Source: Litoribaculum gwangyangense (lineage in GTDB: Bacteria; Bacteroidota; Bacteroidia; Flavobacteriales; Flavobacteriaceae). From it: a stretch of DNA of 64,000 bases. The translations under genes and the position numbers were made by a program. Below, piece by piece: positions 8,783 to 17,605 of this stretch. A model generated the notes under the pieces. The model searched no databases and was not told the origin of the DNA. It worked only from the letters and a program-made list of their open reading frames with translations. The DNA is taken from NCBI RefSeq assembly GCF_039543505.1, contig NZ_BAABJW010000001.1, forward strand, positions 1,054,001-1,118,000, written 5' to 3'. Numbering within the stretch: the stretch's first letter is position 1; every line of letters begins with the position of its first letter.

Positions 8783-9121
8783 ATGAAAAACAATAGAAAC
8801 GATAATCTAAAACGTGTTATAGTAGACTTTAAAAAGCTAACACCCGAAATACTGGCTTTATTGGTTGAAAAATACCCTGATGGTTATGATGAAGATCAAA
8901 TTATATCGTTTAGAAATCAACACAACGAAATTATTGAAGCCGTTGAAGTAACCACAGATGATACTAAATATTTAGTAAAAGTAAGCAAGAAACTGGCAGT
9001 AACAATGGAAAATTATGATGAAGATGATTACGAAGATTTTGATGGTGATGATCCAGAAGCAGTACAAGACCCTGAAATTTTAGATGAAGATCCAGACGAA
9101 GACGACGATAACGATTTATAA
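8783..9121 (+). CDS. Small acidic hypothetical protein
   Basis: I do not recognise a characterised family. The 112-aa product has a folded-looking N-terminal part (about 1-72, with KKLTPEILALLVEKYPDGYD) and a highly acidic tail rich in Asp/Glu (about 75-112). No signal peptide or membrane helix is present. It is followed after 11 bases by another small gene and may be co-transcribed with it. Similar short proteins seem common in Flavobacteriaceae, which supports it being a real gene. Confidence 0.7.
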   Translation: MKNNRNDNLKRVIVDFKKLTPEILALLVEKYPDGYDEDQIISFRNQHNEIIEAVEVTTDDTKYLVKVSKKLAVTMENYDEDDYEDFDGDDPEAVQDPEILDEDPDEDDDNDL

Positions 9122-9132
9122 ATTATATTATT

Positions 9133-9354
9133 ATGAGAACAGCTGTTTTTAAGTCCTACAAAAACGGTTTATACAAATTTTGGTTTGAAAATGGTGAGGA
9201 ATTGTCTTTTGAAGAAGTTCACCCTCGCGTTTTAAAACAATTCGATTTAAGAAATGACAAAAGTTTAATAGATAAAGACTTCAGAATTACATTTGTGGAA
9301 GACGAAGATGGTGATGATGTTATTTACAGAGTAGAGAGTTTAAAACCCATATAA
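9133..9354 (+). CDS. Small hypothetical protein, paralogue of the gene at 9926
   Basis: A 73-aa cytoplasmic protein of unknown function. It can be aligned by eye with the C-terminal part of the exported protein at 9926-10276: LSFEEVHPRVLKQFDL matches ITFQKVDEEVLKAFNL, FRITFVEDEDGDD matches FKITYTTKIE...DDDG, and both end in a short 'L..L' strand. This indicates a shared small beta-rich domain. It has no signal peptide. Confidence 0.7.
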   Translation: MRTAVFKSYKNGLYKFWFENGEELSFEEVHPRVLKQFDLRNDKSLIDKDFRITFVEDEDGDDVIYRVESLKPI

Positions 9355-9364
9355 TATATGCATT

Positions 9365-9775
9365 ATGCAAACATCGTTTCACATGTCTTTACCTTGTTTG
9401 AATATCAAGGAGACAAAAGGTTTTTATGCTAATATTGGCGCTTCCCTTGGAAGAAAAAGCCAAAACTGGATGGATGTAAATTTATTTGGACACCAAATAA
9501 CATTTATAAAAGCTGAAAAATTCAACTTTAACAACCCCAACTATGTATTCGAAGGTAAAATATTACCCTCTTTTCATTTTGGAATTATTTTAGACTTTAA
9601 AACTTGGGAAACCATTTATGAAAAACTAAAAGCCCAAGGTTTGGATTTAGTAACAGAAGCCACTTTTTTAAAAGATAAAGTAGGCGAGCACACTTCTTTT
9701 TTTGTCAAGGATCCCAACGATTATTTGTTAGAATTCAAGAGTTTTAAAAATTCTGCTGATATGTTTAATGCTTAA
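9365..9775 (+). CDS. VOC/glyoxalase-like protein
   Basis: A 136-aa protein of the vicinal oxygen chelate (glyoxalase/bleomycin-resistance) fold, built of paired beta-alpha-beta-beta-beta units. It begins with SLPCLNIKETKGFYANIGA, a typical first strand and helix, and ends with FFVKDPNDYLLEFKSF, the typical last strands with the metal-site Glu. The substrate is unknown. The start used is the ATG at 9365, 10 bases after the preceding stop. Confidence 0.8.
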   Translation: MQTSFHMSLPCLNIKETKGFYANIGASLGRKSQNWMDVNLFGHQITFIKAEKFNFNNPNYVFEGKILPSFHFGIILDFKTWETIYEKLKAQGLDLVTEATFLKDKVGEHTSFFVKDPNDYLLEFKSFKNSADMFNA

Positions 9776-9925
9776 GATAGATATCTACCACTCTTTATAT
9801 AAGAATAAAAACATCCTAATAAAGTACTACCAATAGTTTTAGGTTAAAATTATTATAAGCAATTCGGACTTTTGGTAGAGCCATTTCCGATAACATAATT
9901 TCAATTAAATTTTAATTTATATAAA

Positions 9926-10276
9926 ATGAAAATATTTTTTTTGTTTGCTGGCATTGTTATGTTGTTTTTTTCATTAACAAGTTTTAAAATCAGCAATAAT
10001 ACAAATTTACAGGATGAACAAGTAATTGATGGGGTTTATGACGGTCACGAAGATTACGGATATAATTTTATTGTAACCAGCGCAGATGAAGAACATACCA
10101 TAACTTTTCAAAAAGTGGATGAGGAGGTTCTAAAAGCGTTCAATTTAGAAGAAAAAACGCTAGTAGGAACCAAATTTAAAATTACTTACACAACAAAAAT
10201 TGAGGTTACTAAAGATGATGACGGTTATGAAGATGAAACCGAAATAAATACCATCAAAAAATTAGAAAAACTTTAA
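9926..10276 (+). CDS. Exported small hypothetical protein
   Basis: A 116-aa protein with an N-terminal hydrophobic signal sequence (MKIFFLFAGIVMLFFSLTSF). The mature part is acidic and contains the same small domain as the 73-aa protein at 9133 (VDEEVLKAFNLEEKTLVGTKFKITY region). The function is unknown. The pair looks like a cytoplasmic and an exported version of one domain. A strong hairpin terminator follows at 10347-10372. Confidence 0.7.
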   Translation: MKIFFLFAGIVMLFFSLTSFKISNNTNLQDEQVIDGVYDGHEDYGYNFIVTSADEEHTITFQKVDEEVLKAFNLEEKTLVGTKFKITYTTKIEVTKDDDGYEDETEINTIKKLEKL

Positions 10277-10344
10277 TTCATTCTGTTTTTGGAGTGAATT
10301 TTACAAATAAAATGAGTAAAATTTGTATCTAGAAACAAACCTTA

Positions 10345-11808
10345 TTAGGCCTCCTTTTTGGAGGCCTTTTTTATAAATACCTCCCAAATAAACACGCCAT
10401 AAACAATTATATATTCCAAAGCTATTACCCAAAGATTTTCACTTTTATCTTCCTTATTTACATTCAAATATGCCAAATAACTAAATATGATTACAAAACT
10501 CCAAACCAATGGGAATTTGTATTTAGTAAAAACAGAGAGAATCAAAAGTGTTGCAATATACCAAGGATGCACTGTGGTAGCTATAAAATAGTAAAACGAT
10601 AGCACTAATAACATGGCCGAAATAAGTTGCAAGGTAGTTTTGTTGTTCCTAAGAAAGGTGATAATTAAAACAAAAAGCACCACCAGTTTAGGGATGTACG
10701 CCCCAATAATGGCAATCTCATTTCGGTTTCTAAACACATATCCAATCTCTCTAGCGAGGTAGTATAAACTCCCGTTAAATTCAAAGTTATTAAACCATAA
10801 CGCCACCGTGTTCGTATAGTTGTTTATAAACTCTGATGAGTAAAAGGGAGCAAAAAGCAAGAGTGTCGTAACGCCTACAATAGTATAAAACAAAATCAAT
10901 TTTGTCAGGTTGAGCGCAGTCGAAACCTCTTTATTTTCGTCATTGCGAGGAGGTAACGACGTGGCAATTTCATCATTTTTAACAGATTGCTTCACGTTGT
11001 TCGCAACGACGTTTTGTTTTGTAAACCATTGAAAAAACAAGGGTAGAATAATTAATGGCATTAATTTAACCGAAACAGACAACGCAAAAACCAACGCAGC
11101 CCAATGCCATTTCCCAATATGTAACAAATACAAACTCCACACCAAAAAGAAAATCATAACCCCTTCAAAATGTAAGTTTCCTGTGAGCTCAATAATTATA
11201 AAAGGATTTAAAATATACCAAAAGATATGATAGGAAGGTATTTCTAACTTCTCCATTAACTTTTTGCCAAAATGTAAGGTACCAAAATCGGCAGCAATAA
11301 TTATCAATCGCATAACAACGGCAGAACCCAGAATACTTTTGCCAGCAAACAAACCCGAAATCGCATAACACACCTGGCTTATGGGCGGATAATTGGTATA
11401 ATGGCTTGCGTTTAAAACACCCATACCATTGTATAGTTCTTGGGCTTGTGCCACTGGAAATACGCCACTTTTTATAAAATTTTCCACATTATACAAGTAA
11501 GGATTAAAGCCTTCTACCAACATCCTGCCATCCCAAATAAAGCGATAGAAATCTTGGGATAAATTGGGTATGGCGATTATAAATACAGCTCTAAACCCAA
11601 ATGCCACATAGGTTAAAACTTTGGTTTGGTGCTTAAGTAAACCAACAATTTTATAAAATAGATAAAACAGTGCACCGTATAAAGTAAGGAGCTTTACATA
11701 ATCGGTACGAAGCAAATTATAGGCAAATACCCCATAGAAAATCATGCTGGTAAGCACTAACAACAGCGCTATTTTGTGACGTTTTAAAAAGTTTGAGTTT
11801 AAAGCCAT
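10345..11808 (-). CDS. Multi-pass GT-C type mannosyltransferase-like protein with in-frame repeat insertion
   Basis: A 487-aa integral membrane protein with about a dozen hydrophobic helices. The early periplasmic loop contains SQDFYRFIWDGRMLVEGFNPY, the Asp-containing loop typical of GT-C polyprenyl-phosphate-dependent mannosyltransferases. This suggests it uses a sugar-phosphate lipid such as that made by the DPM1-like enzyme encoded at 13450-14142. Residues about 266-302, between two membrane helices, are encoded by a palindromic repeat (10903-11011) and look foreign: hydrophilic and rich in Asn/Lys/Glu. The acceptor glycan is unknown. Confidence 0.8.
   Translation of the reverse strand: MALNSNFLKRHKIALLLVLTSMIFYGVFAYNLLRTDYVKLLTLYGALFYLFYKIVGLLKHQTKVLTYVAFGFRAVFIIAIPNLSQDFYRFIWDGRMLVEGFNPYLYNVENFIKSGVFPVAQAQELYNGMGVLNASHYTNYPPISQVCYAISGLFAGKSILGSAVVMRLIIIAADFGTLHFGKKLMEKLEIPSYHIFWYILNPFIIIELTGNLHFEGVMIFFLVWSLYLLHIGKWHWAALVFALSVSVKLMPLIILPLFFQWFTKQNVVANNVKQSVKNDEIATSLPPRNDENKEVSTALNLTKLILFYTIVGVTTLLLFAPFYSSEFINNYTNTVALWFNNFEFNGSLYYLAREIGYVFRNRNEIAIIGAYIPKLVVLFVLIITFLRNNKTTLQLISAMLLVLSFYYFIATTVHPWYIATLLILSVFTKYKFPLVWSFVIIFSYLAYLNVNKEDKSENLWVIALEYIIVYGVFIWEVFIKKASKKEA
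10347..10372 (+). terminator. Intrinsic terminator, overlapping the end of the opposite gene
   Basis: AGGCCTCC and GGAGGCCT form an 8-bp GC-rich stem with a TTTTT loop, followed by a T run on the plus strand. It ends transcription of the plus-strand gene at 9926-10276. The stem lies inside the last codons (A-S-K-K-E-A) of the minus-strand gene that stops at 10345. Confidence 0.85.
10903..11011. repeat. Palindromic repeat inserted in frame in a coding region
   Basis: The left arm (10938-10968, starting CGTCATTGCGAGG and ending GTGGCAAT) and the right arm (10986-11011, ATTGCTTCACG...CGCAACGACG) are imperfect inverted copies around an 17-base AT-rich centre. Next to it at about 10904-10927 is GTCAGGTTGAGCGCAGTCGA, which looks like a second element. 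From memory both resemble short dispersed repeats of flavobacterial genomes; only one copy of each lies in this window, so the dispersed nature is inference. The host gene stays in frame. Confidence 0.75.
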
Positions 11809-11962
11809 ATACCAAATATAGGACTATTTGTTGGCGGAAATATACAAGAAAGATATACTTGACTTTTTGAAAATTTATATTTGGGCTTAAAGTATTCGGA
11901 GGTGTTAGTAATTCTACACTATAACTTCTTTTCTGGTCAACTATTTTTTAAAAACTTAAAAT

Positions 11963-13453
11963 TTAAACCTTGGAAGCCAAGGATTTAAAAAACACATAGC
12001 CAAAACCTATAAATAACATGAGGTGAAAAGGAAACAACCCGAAATCGCCACCTTGATTACCCACTATAAAAGCACTATACATACCAAAACCGAAATAGAG
12101 CATTAGTAACCCTTCGAAAATAACGTGAGCAGAAATCGTTTTTTTAAGGTATTTGTTATTTTTCCAGTTGTCTTTAAACGTACTGATATTAAATTTTGGT
12201 GTGCGTACAAATTCACTTTTTTTACCCCAATGACCTTCTAAAACCGCAATGGAATTGTGAAGAGAAAAACCCATAGCTATGGAGAAAAAAACGAAAAACA
12301 TACCAACATAGCGAATGAAGTTTTTAAAACCACTACCATAAATATTTTTATACATATGCCAATAGCACACAAAAAATATAATAGTACTTAATACAAAAAA
12401 ACTCATAACATAAAAATAGGGTTTTAAATGAGCATATTCATTTTTTATATACAACATGGGAATACTCAATACGCCTACAATTAACACATTTAAGAACATG
12501 GTGCTGTTAAGCAAATGCAATAAACCATGTACTTTGGTTTTAGATGAAATATTCTTGGATTTTAAAACGCGCCAAAGCATTTTTCTAAAATTTTCGGCAC
12601 CACCTTTGTTCCATCTAAATTGTTGTGAACGTGCAGCACTTATAACTACGGGCAGTTCTGCTGGAGTCTCAACGTTTTCCAAATATTTGAATTTCCAGTT
12701 TTTGAGTTGGGCACGATAGCTCAAATCTAAATCTTCAGTGAGGGTGTCGCCTTCCCAATTCCCAGCATCAATAATGCATGACTTTCTCCAAACACCTGCC
12801 GTACCATTAAAATTGATGAAATGCCCTTTGCTATTTCTTCCTACTTGTTCTAAGGTAAAGTGAGCATCGAGAGCAAAGGCTTGTATTCTGGTAAGTATGG
12901 AAAAATTTCGATTGATATGTCCCCAACGGGTTTGTACGACGCCAATATGTTCATCTTTAAAGTAAGGGATTGTGCGTTTTAACCAGTCTTTTTTAGGTAA
13001 AAAATCAGAATCAAATATAGCTATAAACTCTCCTTTGGCAATTTTTAAGCCTTCTTTCAAGGCACCAGCTTTAAAACCTGTTCGGTCTTCTCGAGTAATA
13101 TGTTTAATGTCTAAACCAGTAGCTTGTAGTTTTTTGATGTGCTCGCGAGTTGTTTCAACAGTTTCATCCGTGGAATCGTCCAATACTTGAATTTCAAGTT
13201 TATCTTTTGGGTAATCAATCTCTGCAATGTTATCAAGTAACCTGTCCATAACATACATTTCATTATAAACTGGAAGTTGTATGGTAACATATGGTATTTC
13301 GTTTGGGTTCGAAAAATCGAACTTTTCACAATCGTCTTTTACTTTTTTTGATGATAGGTAATTAAACAAAAGGTTGAGTTGCGCTAGTGCATACATGAAT
13401 ATGAGCAAAAGTGCAACGGAATATATTACTATGATAGTGGTTTCTAAAATCAT
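11963..13453 (-). CDS. Processive GT2 glycosyltransferase, cellulose/mannan synthase-like
   Basis: A 496-aa membrane enzyme with one N-terminal helix, a cytoplasmic GT2 domain and four or so C-terminal helices. GT2 motifs are visible: DDSTDET (about residues 91-97), the DSD metal-binding motif in IFDSDFLP, TEDLDLSYRA (the TED catalytic motif) and QQFRWNKGG (the QxxRW motif of processive synthases). It probably makes a beta-linked polysaccharide or a glycolipid from a nucleotide sugar. Its start overlaps the stop of the upstream GT2 gene by 4 bases, showing translational coupling. Confidence 0.85.
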   Translation of the reverse strand: MILETTIIVIYSVALLLIFMYALAQLNLLFNYLSSKKVKDDCEKFDFSNPNEIPYVTIQLPVYNEMYVMDRLLDNIAEIDYPKDKLEIQVLDDSTDETVETTREHIKKLQATGLDIKHITREDRTGFKAGALKEGLKIAKGEFIAIFDSDFLPKKDWLKRTIPYFKDEHIGVVQTRWGHINRNFSILTRIQAFALDAHFTLEQVGRNSKGHFINFNGTAGVWRKSCIIDAGNWEGDTLTEDLDLSYRAQLKNWKFKYLENVETPAELPVVISAARSQQFRWNKGGAENFRKMLWRVLKSKNISSKTKVHGLLHLLNSTMFLNVLIVGVLSIPMLYIKNEYAHLKPYFYVMSFFVLSTIIFFVCYWHMYKNIYGSGFKNFIRYVGMFFVFFSIAMGFSLHNSIAVLEGHWGKKSEFVRTPKFNISTFKDNWKNNKYLKKTISAHVIFEGLLMLYFGFGMYSAFIVGNQGGDFGLFPFHLMLFIGFGYVFFKSLASKV

Positions 13454-14142
13454 TTTTTAATGCTGTATTTAAAAATCCAGCCTAATATTTTTACGCCTGC
13501 AAATATAGCACCTTTTATTGTACCAGACACTTTTGAAACGCCAATTCTATTTCTATAATTTACTGGAACTTCCATATATGTAAGTTTTTGCTTTATGGCT
13601 TTTAGCTGCATTTCTACAGTCCAACCATAGGTTTTGTCTTCCATATTAAGTGCTAATAGTTTTTCGTATTTGATGGCTCTGAACGGACCAAGATCAGTAA
13701 ATTTTGCACCAAAAAATAACTGCATTAAACTGGTTGCTAGCCAATTACCAAATATTTGTGGAAACGTCATGGAGCCTTTTTCCCTGAGTTCCTTAACACG
13801 GGCACCTATTACAAAGTCAATATTATTTTGAATTATTGGTGCTACAATTTTAGTTAATTCTTCTGGGTAATCACTATAATCACCATCCAAAAATACAATA
13901 ATATCTGGTTTATTTTTTTGCTGGGCGATATAATTTAAACCTTTTAAACAGGCATACCCATAACCTTTGTTGGTTTCTGTTAAAACGGTAGCACCTGCAT
14001 TTTTGGCATTTTTTTCAGTGTCGTCAGTTGAATTATTGCTTACCACGATAACTTCATCTACATTTTTAGGAATATCATTAATTACATGAGCAATAGAACC
14101 TGCTTCATTATAGGCAGGAATGATGACTTTAATTTTCGTCAT
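13450..14142 (-). CDS. GT2 glycosyltransferase, dolichol-phosphate mannose synthase (DPM1)-like
   Basis: A 230-aa GT2 enzyme likely to transfer a hexose from a nucleotide sugar to polyprenyl phosphate. It has VIIPAYNEAGSIAHVI at the N-terminus, VVSNNSTDDTE, and the metal-binding FLDGDYSDYPEE. A short hydrophobic C-terminal segment (GAIFAGVKILGWIFKYSI) may anchor it to the membrane. It overlaps its neighbours by 4 bases on each side. Its product could be the lipid-linked sugar donor for the GT-C protein at 10345-11808. Confidence 0.85.
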   Translation of the reverse strand: MTKIKVIIPAYNEAGSIAHVINDIPKNVDEVIVVSNNSTDDTEKNAKNAGATVLTETNKGYGYACLKGLNYIAQQKNKPDIIVFLDGDYSDYPEELTKIVAPIIQNNIDFVIGARVKELREKGSMTFPQIFGNWLATSLMQLFFGAKFTDLGPFRAIKYEKLLALNMEDKTYGWTVEMQLKAIKQKLTYMEVPVNYRNRIGVSKVSGTIKGAIFAGVKILGWIFKYSIKK

Positions 14143-14618
14143 TTAAGGTCGCTTAGTTTGTTTTCTTTTTTAAATAATACAAAGTTAGTCCATTCTTTTA
14201 TTTTTTTACCTGCAATATATTTAGAAGCAGCAATTAATTTTTCGTTTTTGTACATGAGGCAATATCCGTTTTTCTGATTGTTTTTTAATTGACATTTATG
14301 GTTTATTTTTTCCATGATATCGTAAAACAGCCACCAGTTATTTTTTTTACCGTTAGCATAGTGGCCTTCAGATTCTAAACTGCCATTTTGATAATAAAAA
14401 TACCAATATTTAGCAGGTTTGTTTTGATGAAAGTGTCCTTCTTTTTGAACAATACCGTTGGAGTAGTAAAATTTCCAGTAATCTTCCTTGGCCCCGTTTA
14501 CTAACCAACCTTCAGATTTTATGGTACCATTATCGTAATATATTTTCTCATAAGATTTTTTGCCGGTAAAATTTAAAATAATATTCAGGAAAGCGTAAGT
14601 TGTTATGAGAAGTCGCAT
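14139..14618 (-). CDS. YwqK-like MORN-2 repeat protein
   Basis: A 159-aa protein with an N-terminal hydrophobic segment and about four MORN-2 type repeats of the form 'YY.NG.....G.......W.FYY' (IYYDNGTIKSEGWLVNGAKE; FYYSNGIVQKEGHFHQNKPA; FYYQNGSLESEGHYANGKKN). Automatic annotation often calls such proteins 'toxin-antitoxin YwqK antitoxin', but nothing here suggests a toxin partner. It overlaps the DPM1-like gene by 4 bases and follows the ferredoxin gene by 1 base, so it is part of that operon. Its role is unknown. Confidence 0.75.
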   Translation of the reverse strand: MRLLITTYAFLNIILNFTGKKSYEKIYYDNGTIKSEGWLVNGAKEDYWKFYYSNGIVQKEGHFHQNKPAKYWYFYYQNGSLESEGHYANGKKNNWWLFYDIMEKINHKCQLKNNQKNGYCLMYKNEKLIAASKYIAGKKIKEWTNFVLFKKENKLSDLK

Positions 14619-14619
14619 T

Positions 14620-16209
14620 TTATTTTTTATTTACAAAGTCCATCAAGTCAACATCATTACCTAAAAGGATTTCGTTTGGGTTGATGCGTCCTTTCATAGA
14701 GTCATTCTCCAATTTTAATACGCCTCTTGGGCAAACTGCACTACAAATACCGCAGCCAACGCAGCTTGACCGCACTATGTTCTCACCCTTTTGTGCATAG
14801 GCTCTAACATCAATTCCCATCTCGCAATAAGTAGAACAATTGCCACAAGAAATACATTGGCCTCCATTAGTAGTAATTCTAAATTTTGAGAACAACCGTT
14901 GCTGGAAGCCTAGAATGGCAGCCATAGGACAACCAAAACGGCACCATGCACGACTACCCAAAATGGGATAGAAACCAGTACCAATAACACCCGAAAATAT
15001 AGAGCCAATATATAAGCCATAAGCAGATCTTAAAGTGCTACCTTTTACAAGGAAAATATGCTCTGTAGTTCCTGTAAAATGCATAATTAGCAATAATCCT
15101 ATGGTCGCAAAAAAAACAATGGCACCATATTTAGCATCTAGGCCTAATTCTTGTCTTTGGAATAACATAACACTAGCAAAAACTATTGTTAAAAAACTAA
15201 TAACTAAAGCGATGAAAACACCTTTTGTTAGCCAGAAATCATTTTTATCATAACCTAGATAAGTGTATACCATAGCGGTCGTCATTACCACAGAAAAGAC
15301 TAATACTGTATGGATTAACCAACGTTCTAATTTCCAAGTAGACATTTTTTTTGATGATAACTGCCTAAAAGAGTCGCCCGCAGTTTCGGCTAAACCACCA
15401 CAACCACAAACCCAAGAGCAGTACCAACGTTTGCCAAATTTATATGTTAAAATGGGCGTGATTACAAATATAGAAATGATACCAAATAAAATTAAAGCTA
15501 AACCAATGTTAGCGTTAGAAAGAAATCCTTTTACAGACCATTCATCAAAAATATAATAGTTAAGTGGCCATATGCTTTTTAAATCGTAATATGGTAAGTC
15601 ATTATTCATAACATACATAAATTCTGGAATCAAAAACGCAAAACCTAATTGAAAAAACATGACTGAAACGGTACGTATTTGTTGGTAACGATTGTGCCTG
15701 TATTTTAAAATAAATTTATAACCAAATGCTAAAATAGCAACCGTGTAAAGTGTACCATAAACAAACCATTGACTAGCTGGTCTTCCGCTTAATAATTTAC
15801 TCAAAGGATCGAATAACCCTATTAATCCTGTGTTTACTGCACCATTTGTACCTAATCCTAAGTATTTTGGAAAGAAGTACAAAACAATGTAAAAACTAGT
15901 TAGGATAATGCCAGCAATCCAACCCCAAATACCTCTTGATGAAATAGATTTAAACCAAACACCATCATTTTTTATGCCTTCTAACCTATTTAAATAGGCG
16001 TCTCTTGAATAGACTATAATTCCGATAGAAATTAACCCTAAGGAAAGACTTAGAAATAGTCCTTTGTTTGGAAAATCAGTATTGAAAAGGGATAATGTTA
16101 AAATGAATAGCCCAATAATTCCTATGGCAAGCGCTACTTTCTGTTTGTTTGAAATATCTACAGCATCTGGTTTTGCTAAAGACATGCTATGATTTATTTT
16201 ATTACTCAT
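14620..16209 (-). CDS. Membrane-bound 4Fe-4S protein, NosR/NapH-like
   Basis: A 529-aa protein with about ten hydrophobic helices. Between helices it carries two polyferredoxin-type motifs, WCSWVCGCGG and WCRFGCPMAA, as in NosR/NapH proteins. The C-terminal domain has two 4Fe-4S clusters: CISCGNCSTYCEMG and CVGCGICSAVCPRG. It probably moves electrons across or along the inner membrane. The FAD oxidoreductase gene just upstream (2 bases away) is its likely electron partner. The final acceptor is not visible from sequence; the closeness to the arsenosugar cluster may or may not be meaningful. Confidence 0.85.
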   Translation of the reverse strand: MSNKINHSMSLAKPDAVDISNKQKVALAIGIIGLFILTLSLFNTDFPNKGLFLSLSLGLISIGIIVYSRDAYLNRLEGIKNDGVWFKSISSRGIWGWIAGIILTSFYIVLYFFPKYLGLGTNGAVNTGLIGLFDPLSKLLSGRPASQWFVYGTLYTVAILAFGYKFILKYRHNRYQQIRTVSVMFFQLGFAFLIPEFMYVMNNDLPYYDLKSIWPLNYYIFDEWSVKGFLSNANIGLALILFGIISIFVITPILTYKFGKRWYCSWVCGCGGLAETAGDSFRQLSSKKMSTWKLERWLIHTVLVFSVVMTTAMVYTYLGYDKNDFWLTKGVFIALVISFLTIVFASVMLFQRQELGLDAKYGAIVFFATIGLLLIMHFTGTTEHIFLVKGSTLRSAYGLYIGSIFSGVIGTGFYPILGSRAWCRFGCPMAAILGFQQRLFSKFRITTNGGQCISCGNCSTYCEMGIDVRAYAQKGENIVRSSCVGCGICSAVCPRGVLKLENDSMKGRINPNEILLGNDVDLMDFVNKK

Positions 16210-16211
16210 GT

Positions 16212-17510
16212 TTATACGGTTTGTAGTTCTTTGTTATAAGCAGAAAGAATATCAGCTTCATAATGACTGTAAAATTCAGGGTCGAAATTAGCTTCTGAAA
16301 GATGATTCATGACATAATCAACATCTCGTTTTTCGGTTAACCAATTATCAAATGTTTCATGTCGCATTCTTATTCCAAAGGTGTTAATGCCTAAAAATGC
16401 ATTTGTGGTAGTATCATAACAAACGGTGATGCATTTCGTATCGTCCTCATGTTTCCAATGGAAATGTGCTTCGTTATCTCTTGGTTTTGCAAACACCCAA
16501 CCGTAAGTTTGATATTCTATATCTAAAAATTTAGCGGAGTTAAACCAATGGCCCGGTTTATATTGAATTTTGTTTCCACAAATGGTTTGTGCTAAAGTTT
16601 CTCCCATCATTCGTCCTGTATACCAAACCGCTTCAATAGGTCTTCGTTGGTCTATACCTTCATGTTGTTCAGCACAATCACCAATAGCGTAAATATCTGG
16701 AATATTGGTTTCTAGATATCGATTTACTTTGACGCCTCTAGCTATCTCAATCTTAGAGCCTTTTATAAAATCTATGTTTGGGGAAACCCCTGCGGTTAAA
16801 CCAACAACATTGCATGCAATTTCTTCACCCGTTTCTTGAATGATGATAGATTTTACTTTACCATTTTCATCAGAAATAATTTCTTTTAAGTTATTTCCTA
16901 ATCGTAAATCTATATGATGGTTTTTTATATGACGATTAATCATTTCGCTCTCGCCTGAGGGTAAAACGCCATTCCAAAAGCTATCTTCTCTTACTAAAAA
17001 AGTCACAGGGATGTTTCTTGAGTTGAGCATTTCAGCAAGTTCAATCCCAATGAGTCCACCACCAACAATGACAGCTCTTTTACATACCTTGTTATTAGTA
17101 GCGTATTTTTCAAGATTATCTAAATCTTGCTTATGGTACATGCCCATAACACCATCTAAATCTTGCCCTGGCCATCCAAACTTATTGGGTTTACTGCCAG
17201 TTGCAATAATAAGTTTGTCATATTTTAAAGTGTCTCCCTCTGCAAAATGAAGTGTTTTAGCATCGACATCAATATTCTTAACATATCCTTTTTTAAGATT
17301 GATTCGGTTTTTCTCCCAGAACCAATTTTCGTAAGGTTGTGTATGTTCAAACTTCATATGTCCCATATATATGTACATGAGTGCTGTTCTAGAGAAGAAA
17401 TATTCGGTTTCAGCAGAAATAATGGTAATTTTTTTATCGGAAAGCTTTCTGATATGTCTAGCAGCAGTTACGCCAGAAATACCATTGCCAATAATAACAA
17501 TATGTTCCAT
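16212..17510 (-). CDS. NAD(P)/FAD-dependent oxidoreductase
   Basis: A 432-aa flavoprotein of the pyridine nucleotide-disulfide reductase superfamily. The FAD-binding motif is IGNGISGVTAARHIR (about residues 6-20), the NAD(P) motif VGGGLIGIELAEML (about 150-163), and IYAIGDCAEQHE (about 282-293) is the second FAD motif. There is no CxxxxC redox disulfide near the N-terminus, so it is not a classical disulfide reductase. It resembles the reductase modules of rubredoxin and nitrite reductases. It is the first gene of the operon with the membrane ferredoxin and probably feeds it electrons. Confidence 0.85.
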   Translation of the reverse strand: MEHIVIIGNGISGVTAARHIRKLSDKKITIISAETEYFFSRTALMYIYMGHMKFEHTQPYENWFWEKNRINLKKGYVKNIDVDAKTLHFAEGDTLKYDKLIIATGSKPNKFGWPGQDLDGVMGMYHKQDLDNLEKYATNNKVCKRAVIVGGGLIGIELAEMLNSRNIPVTFLVREDSFWNGVLPSGESEMINRHIKNHHIDLRLGNNLKEIISDENGKVKSIIIQETGEEIACNVVGLTAGVSPNIDFIKGSKIEIARGVKVNRYLETNIPDIYAIGDCAEQHEGIDQRRPIEAVWYTGRMMGETLAQTICGNKIQYKPGHWFNSAKFLDIEYQTYGWVFAKPRDNEAHFHWKHEDDTKCITVCYDTTTNAFLGINTFGIRMRHETFDNWLTEKRDVDYVMNHLSEANFDPEFYSHYEADILSAYNKELQTV

Positions 17511-17605
17511 GTTTTTGGTTTGGTTTTAGAATTTGTCGAACCTTATGTTAAAACCTTAACACAATCATTTCAAATTGTTTAAATTTAGAGATAATATTTT
17601 CACTT

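Noticed and set aside
11189..11371. 60-codon minus-strand ORF inside the GT-C gene
   Set aside because: Shadow frame of the larger gene with Cys/Phe/Tyr-rich composition.
14139..14618. Toxin-antitoxin module suggested by the YwqK name
   Set aside because: No toxin-like neighbour; the gene lies inside an oxidoreductase-glycosyltransferase operon.
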